Below are positions 16,478 through 23,584 of a DNA stretch of 23,610 nt, piece by piece. The notes under the pieces are model-generated. The model did no database searches. It was not told the DNA's origin and worked only from the letters and a program-made list of their open reading frames with translations. The translations under genes were made by a program, and so were the position numbers. Each line of letters starts with the position of its first letter. Position 1 is the stretch's first letter. The stretch is from a virus, in IMG/VR virus record IMGVR_UViG_3300042324_001245, positions 1 through 23,610 of that record; one strand, given 5' to 3'.

Positions 16478-19400
16478 TGTCTATCCCAATCTACTACAAT
16501 TTCTCCTGAACTTGCTACGGTTACTGGAAATGTAGATCTCATTGTAATTGATGCTTGCGCATTTTGAATATTAGCAGCAGCGCCTGAATTACCTGCACCA
16601 CCACCGCCCGCACCGGTACCGTTATTACCCGATGTTCCTGCATTACCATTGTTACCAGGATTACCAGGATTACCAGCTGGTGTACCAGAACCAGATGATC
16701 CTGTGTTGCCTGGTGAACCATTGTTGCCTGCTGATCCTGGGTTACCAGCTGGTGTACCAGAACCAGATGCTCCTGTGTTACCTGGTGAACCATTGCTGCC
16801 AGGATTACCAGGATTACCAGCTGGTGTACCAGAACCAGATGCTCCTGTGTTACCTGGTGAACCATTGCTGCCAGGATTACCAGGATTTCCAGCTGGTGTA
16901 CCAGAACCAGATGCTCCTGTGTTGCCTGGCGATCCGTTGCTACCAGCATTACCTGGATTGCCAGGATTAGCACCAGTACCAGATGCTCCTGTGTTACCTG
17001 CAGGGCCTGGGCTTCCAGGATTGCCAGGACTTCCTGCTCCACCACCTGAACCTGGTGATCCATTACTACCAGGGTTTCCTGGTCCACTACCAGGATTACC
17101 AGGATTACCAGCGTTACCAGGATTACCAGGATTACCAGGGCTACCTGGATTACCTGCATATCCTGGATTACCTGGCGATCCCCCTGTTGCACCGAAACCA
17201 CCAGGGCCTGCACCACCTGGGTTGCCAGGTGATCCGCCAGAGCCTGGATTACCTGGACCGCCTGGATTACCAGGGTTACCTGGATTCCCTGGATTGCCAT
17301 AACCAGAATTACCAGGACTACCAGGATTACCAGAACCACCAGGACTACCTGAACCTCCCCCTGAACTACCCCCACTACCCCCACTACCTCCACCACCAGG
17401 TGATCCTGGAGATCCTGGATTTTGATAATTTATACTAACAGAACCGGAGATGCTTGTAACAGTACCCCCACCTCCTCCTCCACCACCACCAGCATTACCG
17501 GCATAACCAGGATTACCAGGACCACCAGGATTACCAGCGTTACCAGCGTTACCAGGATTGCCTGGGGGTCCACCATAACCACCTGGTCCATTATTACCAG
17601 GATTACCGGCATAACCAGGGGAACCAGGATTACCAACGGGGCTGCCAGCACCAGCGTTTCCATTACCACCTGGGTTACCACCACTGCCTGAATTTCCTGG
17701 ATTACCTGCTGATCCTCCCGAACCACCCGTTCCATTGTAACCAGGATTACCAGGATTACCTGCACTTCCTGGATTACCTGCTGATCCACCAGCGCCGGCC
17801 GATCCATTATAACCTGGGCTACCAGCATTACCTTGGGCACCTGGATTACCGGCATTACCACCACCGCCACCTGATCCATTATTACCAGGATTGCCTGAAT
17901 TACCTTGGGCACCTGGATTACCAGCACTACCACCTGTGCCACCTACACCATTGTTACCAGGATTTCCCGAATTACCTTGGGCACCTGGATTACCAGCACT
18001 ACCACCTGTGCCACCTACACCATTGTTACCAGGATTACCTGAATTACCTTGGGCACCTGGATTACCAGCACTACCACCTGTGCCACCTACACCATTGTTA
18101 CCAGGATTTCCCGAATTACCTTGGCCACCTGGGTTACCAGCACTACCACCAGTACCACCTACACCATTGTTACCAGGATTTCCCGAATTACCTTGGGCAC
18201 CTGGATTACCCGTTACACCTGCACTGCCTGCACTACCGGCATTACCACCTGAGAAATTAATAGAGAAAACGTTCGATACATTACCTACATTACCATCAGC
18301 TCCTGGATTACCTGCTGCTCCTGGGTTTCCAGGACTTCCAGCCGCACCTGGATTAGCACCAGTACCATCAGCTCCTGGATTACCTGCTGCTCCTGGGTTT
18401 CCAGGACTTCCAGCCCCGCCTGCATTAGCACCAGTACCATCAGCTCCTGGATTACCTGCTGCTCCTGGGTTTCCAGGACTTCCGGCCGCACCTGGATTAG
18501 CACCTGTACCATCAGCTCCTGGATTACCTGCTGCTCCTGGGTTTCCAGGACTTCCAGCCGCACCTGGATTGGCACCAGTACCATTAGCTCCTGGATTACC
18601 CCCTGATCCAGCATTTCCTGGCGAACCTGGTTGACCTGAACCTGCTCCCGATCCCCCACTACCTGGGTTGCCTGCATAACCAGGATTACCTGGATTACCT
18701 GGATTGCCGGAAGAGGCACCTGATCCACCACCTCCTGGATTACCTGGTGATCCAGGACTTCCTGGGGAACCTGGTTGACCCGAACCTGCTCCAAATCCAT
18801 TATTACCTGGGTTACCACCACTGCCTGGATTTCCTGGATTTCCTGGATTTCCTGGGTTGGCACCAGAACCTGAAGGACCAGGATTGCCGAAGAATCCATT
18901 GGATCCTGGACTGCCTGGACTACCTGGACTGCCGCCTGGATTTCCTGGATTACCAGGAGGGCCGTAATTACCCCCATTACCACCTACGCCATATGATCCA
19001 TACATAAACACGGCACCAGGTGCATTGGCTGTTGCTCCAGTACTACCAGCAGGCCCACCAGGACCACCGTTACCCGATCCACTGCCTCCTCCTGGACCAG
19101 CCACGCTTCCTGTAAAACCAGCAGGAAAAGATCCTAAATAAACGAAGAAAAATTGACTGCCACCACCTGATCCCCCATTACCACCTGGGGAACCACCACT
19201 ACCACCGTTACCACCAGAACCACCGCTGCCACCAGGTCCACCTGGACCAGCATAACCAGGATTGCCCACACCACCAGGATTACCAGCATTACCACCAGTA
19301 CCTCCATTACCACCGGTACCATTGCTACCACCATTGCCAGGATTACCAGGATTACCAGGATTACCTCCTGCTCCACCTGGACCACCTGGACCACCACTAC

Positions 19401-20064
19401 CAGAGTTACCTGGGCTACCTGGGTTACCAGCAGCACCACCAGTTCCGGCGTTACCAGCATTACCAAACCCACCTGGATTACCAGCATTGCCAGCATTACC
19501 GGCGTTGCCACCTGCCCCACCTGCTCCACCTGGCCCATTGGTACCAGGGTTACCAGATGCTCCTGGATTACCGGCATTGCCTTGGGCACCACCAGCCCCC
19601 CCAGTACCAAATGTACCAGCGTTACCAGATGCTCCTGGATTACCGGCATTGCCTTGGGCACCACCAGCCCCCCCAGTACCAAATGTACCAGCGTTACCAG
19701 ATGCTCCTGGATTACCGGCATTGCCGGCAGCTCCCCCTGCTCCACCAGTACCAAATGTACCAGCGTTACCAGATGCTCCTGGATTACCAGCATTACCTTG
19801 GGCACCACCTGCTCCACCAGTACCAAATGTACCAGGGTTACCTGATGCTCCTGGATTGCCAGCATTGCCGGCAGCTCCACCTGCTCCACCAGTACCGTTA
19901 TTTCCTGGATTACCAGGATTACCAGGATTACCAGGAGAACCTTTTCCCGCCACAGTCACATCTTCCACGCCAAATGGAGACGTGAAATTTCCACTCGCGT
20001 TAAAAGTTTCTGTATCGCCTGGAACTAAGGTTCTTCGCGTTAAGGTGGTTCTTGAAATAGGCAA
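16474..20064 (-). CDS. Giant Gly-X-Y repeat (collagen-like or polyglycine-II) fibre protein
   Basis: This 1196-residue protein begins at a TTG (20062-20064) with GAGGGA six bases upstream; the Shine-Dalgarno lies over the stop of the previous gene. Residues about 1-40 (ETFNASGNFTSPFGVEDVTV) resemble the N-terminus of phage glycine-rich domains. Residues about 41-1150 are Gly-X-Y triplets made mostly of Gly, Asn, Pro, Ala and Ser, with GNP and GSP very frequent and virtually no Lys. Four blocks repeat every 24 residues. Short hydrophobic interruptions occur near residues 302 (FFFVYLGSF), 350 (AVFMYGSYG), 593 (VFSINFSG) and 866 (SISGSVSINYQN). The C-terminus (SITMRSTFPVTVASSGEIVV) is non-repetitive and beta-like. 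It could form a collagen triple helix or a bundle of polyglycine-II helices as in some phage adhesins. Function as a fibre or adhesin is inferred. Confidence 0.88.
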   Translation of the reverse strand: MPISRTTLTRRTLVPGDTETFNASGNFTSPFGVEDVTVAGKGSPGNPGNPGNPGNNGTGGAGGAAGNAGNPGASGNPGTFGTGGAGGAQGNAGNPGASGNAGTFGTGGAGGAAGNAGNPGASGNAGTFGTGGAGGAQGNAGNPGASGNAGTFGTGGAGGAQGNAGNPGASGNPGTNGPGGAGGAGGNAGNAGNAGNPGGFGNAGNAGTGGAAGNPGSPGNSGSGGPGGPGGAGGNPGNPGNPGNGGSNGTGGNGGTGGNAGNPGGVGNPGYAGPGGPGGSGGSGGNGGSGGSPGGNGGSGGGSQFFFVYLGSFPAGFTGSVAGPGGGSGSGNGGPGGPAGSTGATANAPGAVFMYGSYGVGGNGGNYGPPGNPGNPGGSPGSPGSPGSNGFFGNPGPSGSGANPGNPGNPGNPGSGGNPGNNGFGAGSGQPGSPGSPGSPGNPGGGGSGASSGNPGNPGNPGYAGNPGSGGSGAGSGQPGSPGNAGSGGNPGANGTGANPGAAGSPGNPGAAGNPGADGTGANPGAAGSPGNPGAAGNPGADGTGANAGGAGSPGNPGAAGNPGADGTGANPGAAGSPGNPGAAGNPGADGNVGNVSNVFSINFSGGNAGSAGSAGVTGNPGAQGNSGNPGNNGVGGTGGSAGNPGGQGNSGNPGNNGVGGTGGSAGNPGAQGNSGNPGNNGVGGTGGSAGNPGAQGNSGNPGNNGVGGTGGSAGNPGAQGNSGNPGNNGSGGGGGNAGNPGAQGNAGSPGYNGSAGAGGSAGNPGSAGNPGNPGYNGTGGSGGSAGNPGNSGSGGNPGGNGNAGAGSPVGNPGSPGYAGNPGNNGPGGYGGPPGNPGNAGNAGNPGGPGNPGYAGNAGGGGGGGGGTVTSISGSVSINYQNPGSPGSPGGGGSGGSGGSSGGGSGSPGGSGNPGSPGNSGYGNPGNPGNPGNPGGPGNPGSGGSPGNPGGAGPGGFGATGGSPGNPGYAGNPGSPGNPGNPGNAGNPGNPGSGPGNPGSNGSPGSGGGAGSPGNPGSPGPAGNTGASGTGANPGNPGNAGSNGSPGNTGASGSGTPAGNPGNPGSNGSPGNTGASGSGTPAGNPGNPGSNGSPGNTGASGSGTPAGNPGSAGNNGSPGNTGSSGSGTPAGNPGNPGNNGNAGTSGNNGTGAGGGGAGNSGAAANIQNAQASITMRSTFPVTVASSGEIVVDWDRQ
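16684..16971. repeat. 72-bp tandem repeat block, four units
   Basis: Unit starts at 16684, 16756, 16828 and 16900 are exactly 72 nt apart. Each unit encodes eight triplets, one of which (TPA) lacks the leading glycine. Units differ by a few bases. Confidence 0.9.
17833..18210. repeat. 72-bp tandem repeat block, five to six units
   Basis: A TTGGGC/TTGGCC anchor recurs at 17833, 17905, 17977, 18049, 18121 and 18193, always 72 nt apart. The unit encodes GNPGAQGNSGNPGNNGVGG plus TGGSA, all perfect Gly-X-Y triplets. Central units are the most similar; the last is partial. Confidence 0.9.
18295..18600. repeat. 72-bp tandem repeat block, four units plus a partial
   Basis: Unit starts at 18295, 18367, 18439, 18511 and a diverging one at 18583 are 72 nt apart. 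Each encodes eight triplets, of which one (ANP, once ANA) has Ala in place of the leading Gly. Confidence 0.9.
19552..19911. repeat. 72-bp tandem repeat block, five units
   Basis: Unit starts at 19552, 19624, 19696, 19768 and 19840 are exactly 72 nt apart. Each encodes GAGGAQGNAGNPGASGNAG plus TFGTG or variants in unbroken Gly-X-Y register. Near-identical units indicate recent duplication or gene conversion. Confidence 0.9.
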
Positions 20065-20067
20065 GGT

Positions 20068-20391
20068 TTATCCCTCGAATGCTTTCAATTCAGCCCACGG
20101 AGCCGATAAAATATTTTCAATGCCGTGCACTAAAACTTGTTGTGGATACCCTTCTGAATACAACTTCTCGTAAACCACAAAAGGGAAGGTAGGTGATTCA
20201 ACAGCATATTCTGTATTGATGAAGTTGAGTCTGGCCCAATTTAAAATTTGATCCATACCACTCCAATAATGCATGTGCCGATATTCAATACCATTTTCGT
20301 TCAGATGTTCCATTGCTTGAACACCACTAGCAGCCGTGCTATCAAATGCGGTGTATAGATAAAAATTTGAATTTTGTACATGTGTTGTCAT
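20068..20391 (-). CDS. Glutaredoxin-like fold protein lacking active-site cysteines
   Basis: This 107-residue protein reads like a glutaredoxin across its first half: a hydrophobic strand (FYLYTA), a loop where glutaredoxins have C-P-Y-C but here is FDSTAASG, a helix (VQAMEHLNENGIEYRHMHYW) matching the family's LxxxGIxYxxx, and a TFPFVVYE segment where glutaredoxins have the cis-proline strand TVPQIFI. No cysteine is present anywhere, so it cannot be a thiol oxidoreductase; the fold may be reused as a structural or chaperone-like protein. The family assignment is my pattern reading and needs a profile search. AAGGAG lies 8 nt before the ATG, next to the previous gene's stop. It sits between a fibre-like gene and the Gly-X-Y gene, so a fibre assembly role is possible. 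Confidence 0.6.
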   Translation of the reverse strand: MTTHVQNSNFYLYTAFDSTAASGVQAMEHLNENGIEYRHMHYWSGMDQILNWARLNFINTEYAVESPTFPFVVYEKLYSEGYPQQVLVHGIENILSAPWAELKAFEG

Positions 20392-20403
20392 ATATTTTGC
20401 TCC

Positions 20404-20967
20404 TTAAGCAACGTTTGCTAGTGCAAGAGTACCAAAATAACTGGTACCTTGATCTATTGTGAAGAATGTAAGTACATCAATATCTGTTGCGCCAGTCGAT
20501 AAAGGCGGTAACAGACCATCAGTATATTTTGCTCCCGTAAAAGTAGCTGTTCTATTACCTGTTGCATCTTGACGTAAAACAATAGTTGCAGGCTGAGAGA
20601 ATGTAGCAGCAGGAGGATTAATAAATGTGAATGTCACATTTGCCCCTAGAGTAACATCAAATATATTGCCTTGATCAAGATTTATATTCGTTGCAGTAGT
20701 TACCGTACCTAGCGATACTATCTTTTCTTTATACGATTGAAAATTCGCATCGCTAATAGTGCGGTTATTATCAATAATAGTTGCGCCAGAAATTTGTAAT
20801 GTATTGGCACTTACAACCTTAAAAATGTTTGTATTACCAGTGAAAGTGTTATTGGCTGAAACGCCAGCAGCCACATTTATAATCTGGTTAGTACGCCCAC
20901 GCCACTGATTGAACGTGTCCGTTATTGCCACGTTGGCTAGCAAAATTCCCGAGTTAAACAAGGCCAT
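20404..20967 (-). CDS. Small virion/fibre-like structural protein
   Basis: This 187-residue protein opens MALFNSGILLANVAITDTFN followed by QWRGRTNQI, an N-terminus seen on structural or fibre-related proteins of marine T4-like phages. The rest is rich in Thr, Asn, Ala and beta-branched residues (NTFTGNTNIFKVVSANTLQI; GNIFDVTLGANVTFTFINPP), typical of beta-sandwich virion proteins. There is no cysteine and no catalytic motif. AAAGG precedes the ATG, and a perfect TATAAATA late box is about 30 nt upstream, making it the first gene of the late transcript that includes the Gly-X-Y gene and both oxygenases. It may be the attachment domain or partner of the Gly-X-Y fibre, by position. Confidence 0.65.
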   Translation of the reverse strand: MALFNSGILLANVAITDTFNQWRGRTNQIINVAAGVSANNTFTGNTNIFKVVSANTLQISGATIIDNNRTISDANFQSYKEKIVSLGTVTTATNINLDQGNIFDVTLGANVTFTFINPPAATFSQPATIVLRQDATGNRTATFTGAKYTDGLLPPLSTGATDIDVLTFFTIDQGTSYFGTLALANVA

Positions 20968-20997
20968 TTGGTATACCTTTAATTTTGGTTTGTTAAA

Positions 20998-21005
20998 TAT
21001 TTATA
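20998..21005 (-). promoter_or_regulatory. Perfect T4 late promoter TATAAATA
   Basis: The minus strand reads TATAAATA exactly, 31 nt before the ATG at 20967. It is the best late box in the window and would drive the operon of the fibre-like protein, glutaredoxin-like protein, Gly-X-Y protein and two oxygenases. Confidence 0.75.
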
Positions 21006-21080
21006 AAAAAAATATCACAGCGTATGATGTCTTCTCCCTTATTTATATAATGTGTCAATCAAATGATATACTCAATCTAA

Positions 21081-21087
21081 CTAAATA
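21081..21087 (+). promoter_or_regulatory. Possible late promoter box CTAAATA, plus strand
   Basis: CTAAATA lies 24 nt before the GTG start at 21112. A sigma70-like TATAAT also occurs at 21046-21051 but has no convincing -35 partner. Which one drives the glycosyltransferase cannot be settled by eye. Confidence 0.35.
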
Positions 21088-21111
21088 TCTTTGAAACCAT
21101 GGGAGTATATT

Positions 21112-21921
21112 GTGAATAATGAAACTATAAAAGTATTTGTGGGATGTGCACCTAACGGTGAAGATGCAGAATCAATGATGGTACTAGAATATAGTATCAA
21201 AAAACATTGTAGCATGCCAGTTGAAATAGTATGGATGATGATAAGCGATGATCCAAATAGTTTTTGGTATGGCTGGGATTCCTCAAAATGGGCTACACCG
21301 TTTTCTGCTTTCAGATGTGCAATTCCCGAATACTGTAATTTTCAAGGGCAGTCCATATATATGGATAGTGATGTCATGGTCCTTGCTGACTTAGCTGAAC
21401 TTTGGAATTTACCATGGACCGATGATACAGCAATTGTACAATCAAGAGGCAAGTGGCGACTGTGTGTTAGTAAATTCAACAACGAGCGATGTCGCGATAA
21501 TCCAGCATGGCCCAGAGTAGCCCAGCACAAAAAGTATCCAGACTTGTACGGTAACGTGTACGGATTAATAAGTCGTACAGATTCGCTCAGACAAGATTTT
21601 GGATCTGAATGGAACAATCTTGATGGCGAAAACAATACACTACTTTCTGAAATAAAAATACTTCATTATACTGACATGTCATCACAGCCCCAGTTAAAAT
21701 ATGCTATTCCTAGACTCGAGCAGCAAGGTAAAAAACATTGGTTTGATGGACAAGTGAAGCAGCATAAAAGAGCGGATGTACAGGAGTTGTTTGATACTTT
21801 GTATCAAGAAGCAATCCAGGAAGGGTATCGCTTGGAAGATTATTTGCCAAAGCGCTCTTACGATATCAACTACAAAAAAGCATGTTTGAAAAACTGGAGT
21901 TTTGATAAGCTGAGAGGATAG
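21112..21921 (+). CDS. GT8-like glycosyltransferase
   Basis: This is the only convincing plus-strand gene in the window. The preferred start is GTG at 21112 (269 residues) with GGGAG six bases upstream; an in-frame TTG at 21091 lacks a Shine-Dalgarno. The protein looks like a GT-A fold family-8-type transferase: an N-terminal strand (IKVFVGCAPNGED), SIKKHCSMPVEIVWMM, FSAFRCAIPEYCNFQGQSIY, then YMDSDVMVLADLAELWNLP with the metal-binding D-x-D (Asp85, Asp87), and ILHYTDMSSQPQ with His185 where GT8 enzymes have a second metal ligand. It would transfer a sugar from a nucleotide-sugar; acceptor unknown. Its stop is 2 nt from the stop of the convergent 84-codon gene. It belongs to a local group of glycan-related genes and may act on virion proteins or host surface glycans. 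Confidence 0.8.
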   Translation: MNNETIKVFVGCAPNGEDAESMMVLEYSIKKHCSMPVEIVWMMISDDPNSFWYGWDSSKWATPFSAFRCAIPEYCNFQGQSIYMDSDVMVLADLAELWNLPWTDDTAIVQSRGKWRLCVSKFNNERCRDNPAWPRVAQHKKYPDLYGNVYGLISRTDSLRQDFGSEWNNLDGENNTLLSEIKILHYTDMSSQPQLKYAIPRLEQQGKKHWFDGQVKQHKRADVQELFDTLYQEAIQEGYRLEDYLPKRSYDINYKKACLKNWSFDKLRG

Positions 21922-21923
21922 AT

Positions 21924-22178
21924 CTATTTGGTAGTTGTGTATACCATATTGACGTGTTCCACATCTTGATCGTTTAATTCTTCAGTATCTTGATTATTGA
22001 GAATATTGTATAGACGATCAATCAACACATCAATAACTATGCTCATCTCGTCTAACTCTTGCTGCATATTAGCTCGCTTTTGAACTAGATGTATTATTCT
22101 TTCATCTAACAATGCTTGCTCTTGAGTAAAGTCTTCTCGATCATACTCAAATCCATCTATAATTAATTTATTTGACAT
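21924..22178 (-). CDS. Small coiled-coil protein, DUF6447-like
   Basis: This 84-residue protein starts MSNKLIIDGFEYDREDFTQE, then a long helix LLDERIIHLVQKRANMQQEL with heptad-like spacing to about residue 60, and an acidic tail. The pattern 'I-x-I-D-G-x-x-Y, then a helical coiled coil' resembles small phage and bacterial proteins of the DUF6447 type; the match is tentative. AAGGAA is found about 11 nt before the ATG, which overlaps the end of the 236-codon gene by 11 nt. Function unknown; small coiled-coil proteins of this type often sit beside fibre or glycan genes in marine phages. Confidence 0.55.
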   Translation of the reverse strand: MSNKLIIDGFEYDREDFTQEQALLDERIIHLVQKRANMQQELDEMSIVIDVLIDRLYNILNNQDTEELNDQDVEHVNMVYTTTK

Positions 22179-22878
22179 TTATCATAGATTCCTTAATATT
22201 ACCCAATAATAATTTAGATTGGGTTATTTTGCTTTCCACAATCTCAGAAATATCAACCTTAATATTATTTGTATATTGATACAGTAATTCAAATGGCATT
22301 AGAAGGAACGACTCAATACTACTGGACTCAATAATTTCATTAGAAAAATTAATTAGTCCAGCATTTTGAGTAAGCCACACATTCCTTTTCAACATCATAT
22401 GTGCCTCTAATATTTCTGGCATCAAACAATCATCTTTGCCATTCAACCCATATGACATCAACGATACTTTCAAATCTTGTTTCATATCCCATATGTTGCC
22501 GTTCCGATGTTCAGAATATTGTCGCGGATTCACTAGCATAACATCAGTATCAAATGCTGTTTTCCAATCTGCTATTCCTGATATTTCATATGCTTTATAA
22601 TAGGATTTCTTTAAGTAAGCACCTGGGTATTTTTTACCAACGCTAAAATATCTTGTGTTCTCCTGTATTGCTTGGAGTAGTTGCTTTTCAAAAGGGATGT
22701 TAATAATTTTAACAGAGTTACCTCTAATAAAAAAAACAGGATCTGTTAAAGACGTATTTTCATCAATGTAAGTGTCGACGTTATCAGTTACAATAACTTC
22801 CACTGCAGATGAGCAATGTCTTTCAATTGATGCTAATGTAATTTCTAGATATTTGCTTTTCTCAAGTAGAATTATCAT
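22168..22878 (-). CDS. Putative glycosyltransferase-like protein (D-x-D motif)
   Basis: This 236-residue protein is only weakly recognisable. Features suggesting a GT-A-like transferase are an N-terminal EITLASIERHCSSAVEVIVT, resembling the first strand-helix-strand of nucleotide-sugar-binding folds, and GIADWKTAFDTDVMLVNP with a D-x-D at Asp110/Asp112 in a hydrophobic strand. The preceding YLKKSYYKAYEIS helix also resembles that seen before the D-x-D in family-8-type enzymes. The C-terminal 60 residues are helical. It starts within the stop of the upstream 219-codon gene (ATGA), so the two are translationally coupled and probably act together. No membrane segment is visible. The alternative is a nucleotide-sugar-binding protein without transferase activity. 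Confidence 0.45.
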   Translation of the reverse strand: MIILLEKSKYLEITLASIERHCSSAVEVIVTDNVDTYIDENTSLTDPVFFIRGNSVKIINIPFEKQLLQAIQENTRYFSVGKKYPGAYLKKSYYKAYEISGIADWKTAFDTDVMLVNPRQYSEHRNGNIWDMKQDLKVSLMSYGLNGKDDCLMPEILEAHMMLKRNVWLTQNAGLINFSNEIIESSSIESFLLMPFELLYQYTNNIKVDISEIVESKITQSKLLLGNIKESMINVK

Positions 22879-23534
22879 GTTCTTTTACATATCAAATTGT
22901 AAGAGTTTAAAAAATTATACATTTTTTCAACAGCACGAGGATCATCCATGTGTATTATTCCACTATACTCACTTGACAATAATTTATGTAGAGCATCCCG
23001 AGCTGAATAATGTTGTGAATTTAAAATAGTGTTGTAGATTGATCCGTACGTACAAGGACCTGAATATTTTTCATTTTGTACCAAACACATCTTCTTACCC
23101 AACAACAAAGAGGATAAACCCATTTCTGAATTTTTACAACAAAAAACTACTTTGGCATTCAGCAAGTATTGGAATGCACTAGCGTTGCTATTTAACACAT
23201 TGGCATCACCGAATTGTTTTCTCAACATAAACAAATGATAATTACTCGTCAAAGGATGGGGCTTAACTTTAGCACCTTGGTTGTCTACAATATCCTTAAC
23301 TTTATTGAAATCCAATATGTCATCTAATATATTTGTACCAGGCAAAAAAACAACACGGTCGTAGAATTGCTCCTCCTGATGAGGGATCAAATTATACTTG
23401 TCAGCCAAATTATTTGCTATACGATGAACCACAAAAGGATCAATGGTTTCATGTTTGTTCAATAAAACTGTTTCGAGTATTTCTGTGTTTAATTTATCAC
23501 TAGGCACACGAAAATACAAACACTTGTTTAACAT
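22875..23534 (-). CDS. Putative GT-B-type glycan/capsule transferase-like protein
   Basis: This 219-residue protein has no sure family. Its second half (KPHPLTSNYHLFMLRKQFGD ... AFQYLLNAKVVFCCKNSEMG, LSSLLLGKKMCLVQN) resembles the C-terminal nucleotide-sugar-binding half of GT-B enzymes in capsule, sialic-acid or CDP-glycerol-type polymer synthesis, where K-P-H-P, a 'v..s.S' strand and a 'e.ll.gkp..l' helix-strand recur. The N-terminal half is shorter than usual, so the enzyme may be reduced. The ATG lacks a Shine-Dalgarno; a sigma70-like promoter is 20-50 nt upstream, different from the late boxes elsewhere, suggesting earlier or host-polymerase expression. The stop overlaps the next start (ATGA). 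Confidence 0.45.
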   Translation of the reverse strand: MLNKCLYFRVPSDKLNTEILETVLLNKHETIDPFVVHRIANNLADKYNLIPHQEEQFYDRVVFLPGTNILDDILDFNKVKDIVDNQGAKVKPHPLTSNYHLFMLRKQFGDANVLNSNASAFQYLLNAKVVFCCKNSEMGLSSLLLGKKMCLVQNEKYSGPCTYGSIYNTILNSQHYSARDALHKLLSSEYSGIIHMDDPRAVEKMYNFLNSYNLICKRT

Positions 23535-23555
23535 GTCAGTGTATAAAAAAGAAGT

Positions 23556-23584
23556 TATATATGATCTGTTTGTTTTTTTGTCAA
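23556..23584 (-). promoter_or_regulatory. Sigma70-like promoter TTGACA-17-TATATA
   Basis: On the minus strand TTGACA (23579-23584) is followed after 17 nt by TATATA (23556-23561); a TATAAC with a 19-nt spacer is an alternative -10. It precedes the three-gene minus-strand cluster. The region 23535-23610 holds no gene I can support. Confidence 0.45.

Noticed and set aside
17833-18600. Regularly spaced repeats as a CRISPR array
   Set aside because: The 72-bp units are contiguous coding repeats in frame with the protein, with no unique spacers and no palindromic repeat.
19262-20173. Long plus-strand open frame encoding a Pro/Leu-rich repeat protein
   Set aside because: It is the antisense of the Gly-X-Y gene: GGN and CCN codons on the minus strand read as Pro and Leu repeats on the plus strand. 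It has no Shine-Dalgarno and runs through into the neighbouring gene. The same applies to the open frames at 17891-18634 and 16649-17302.
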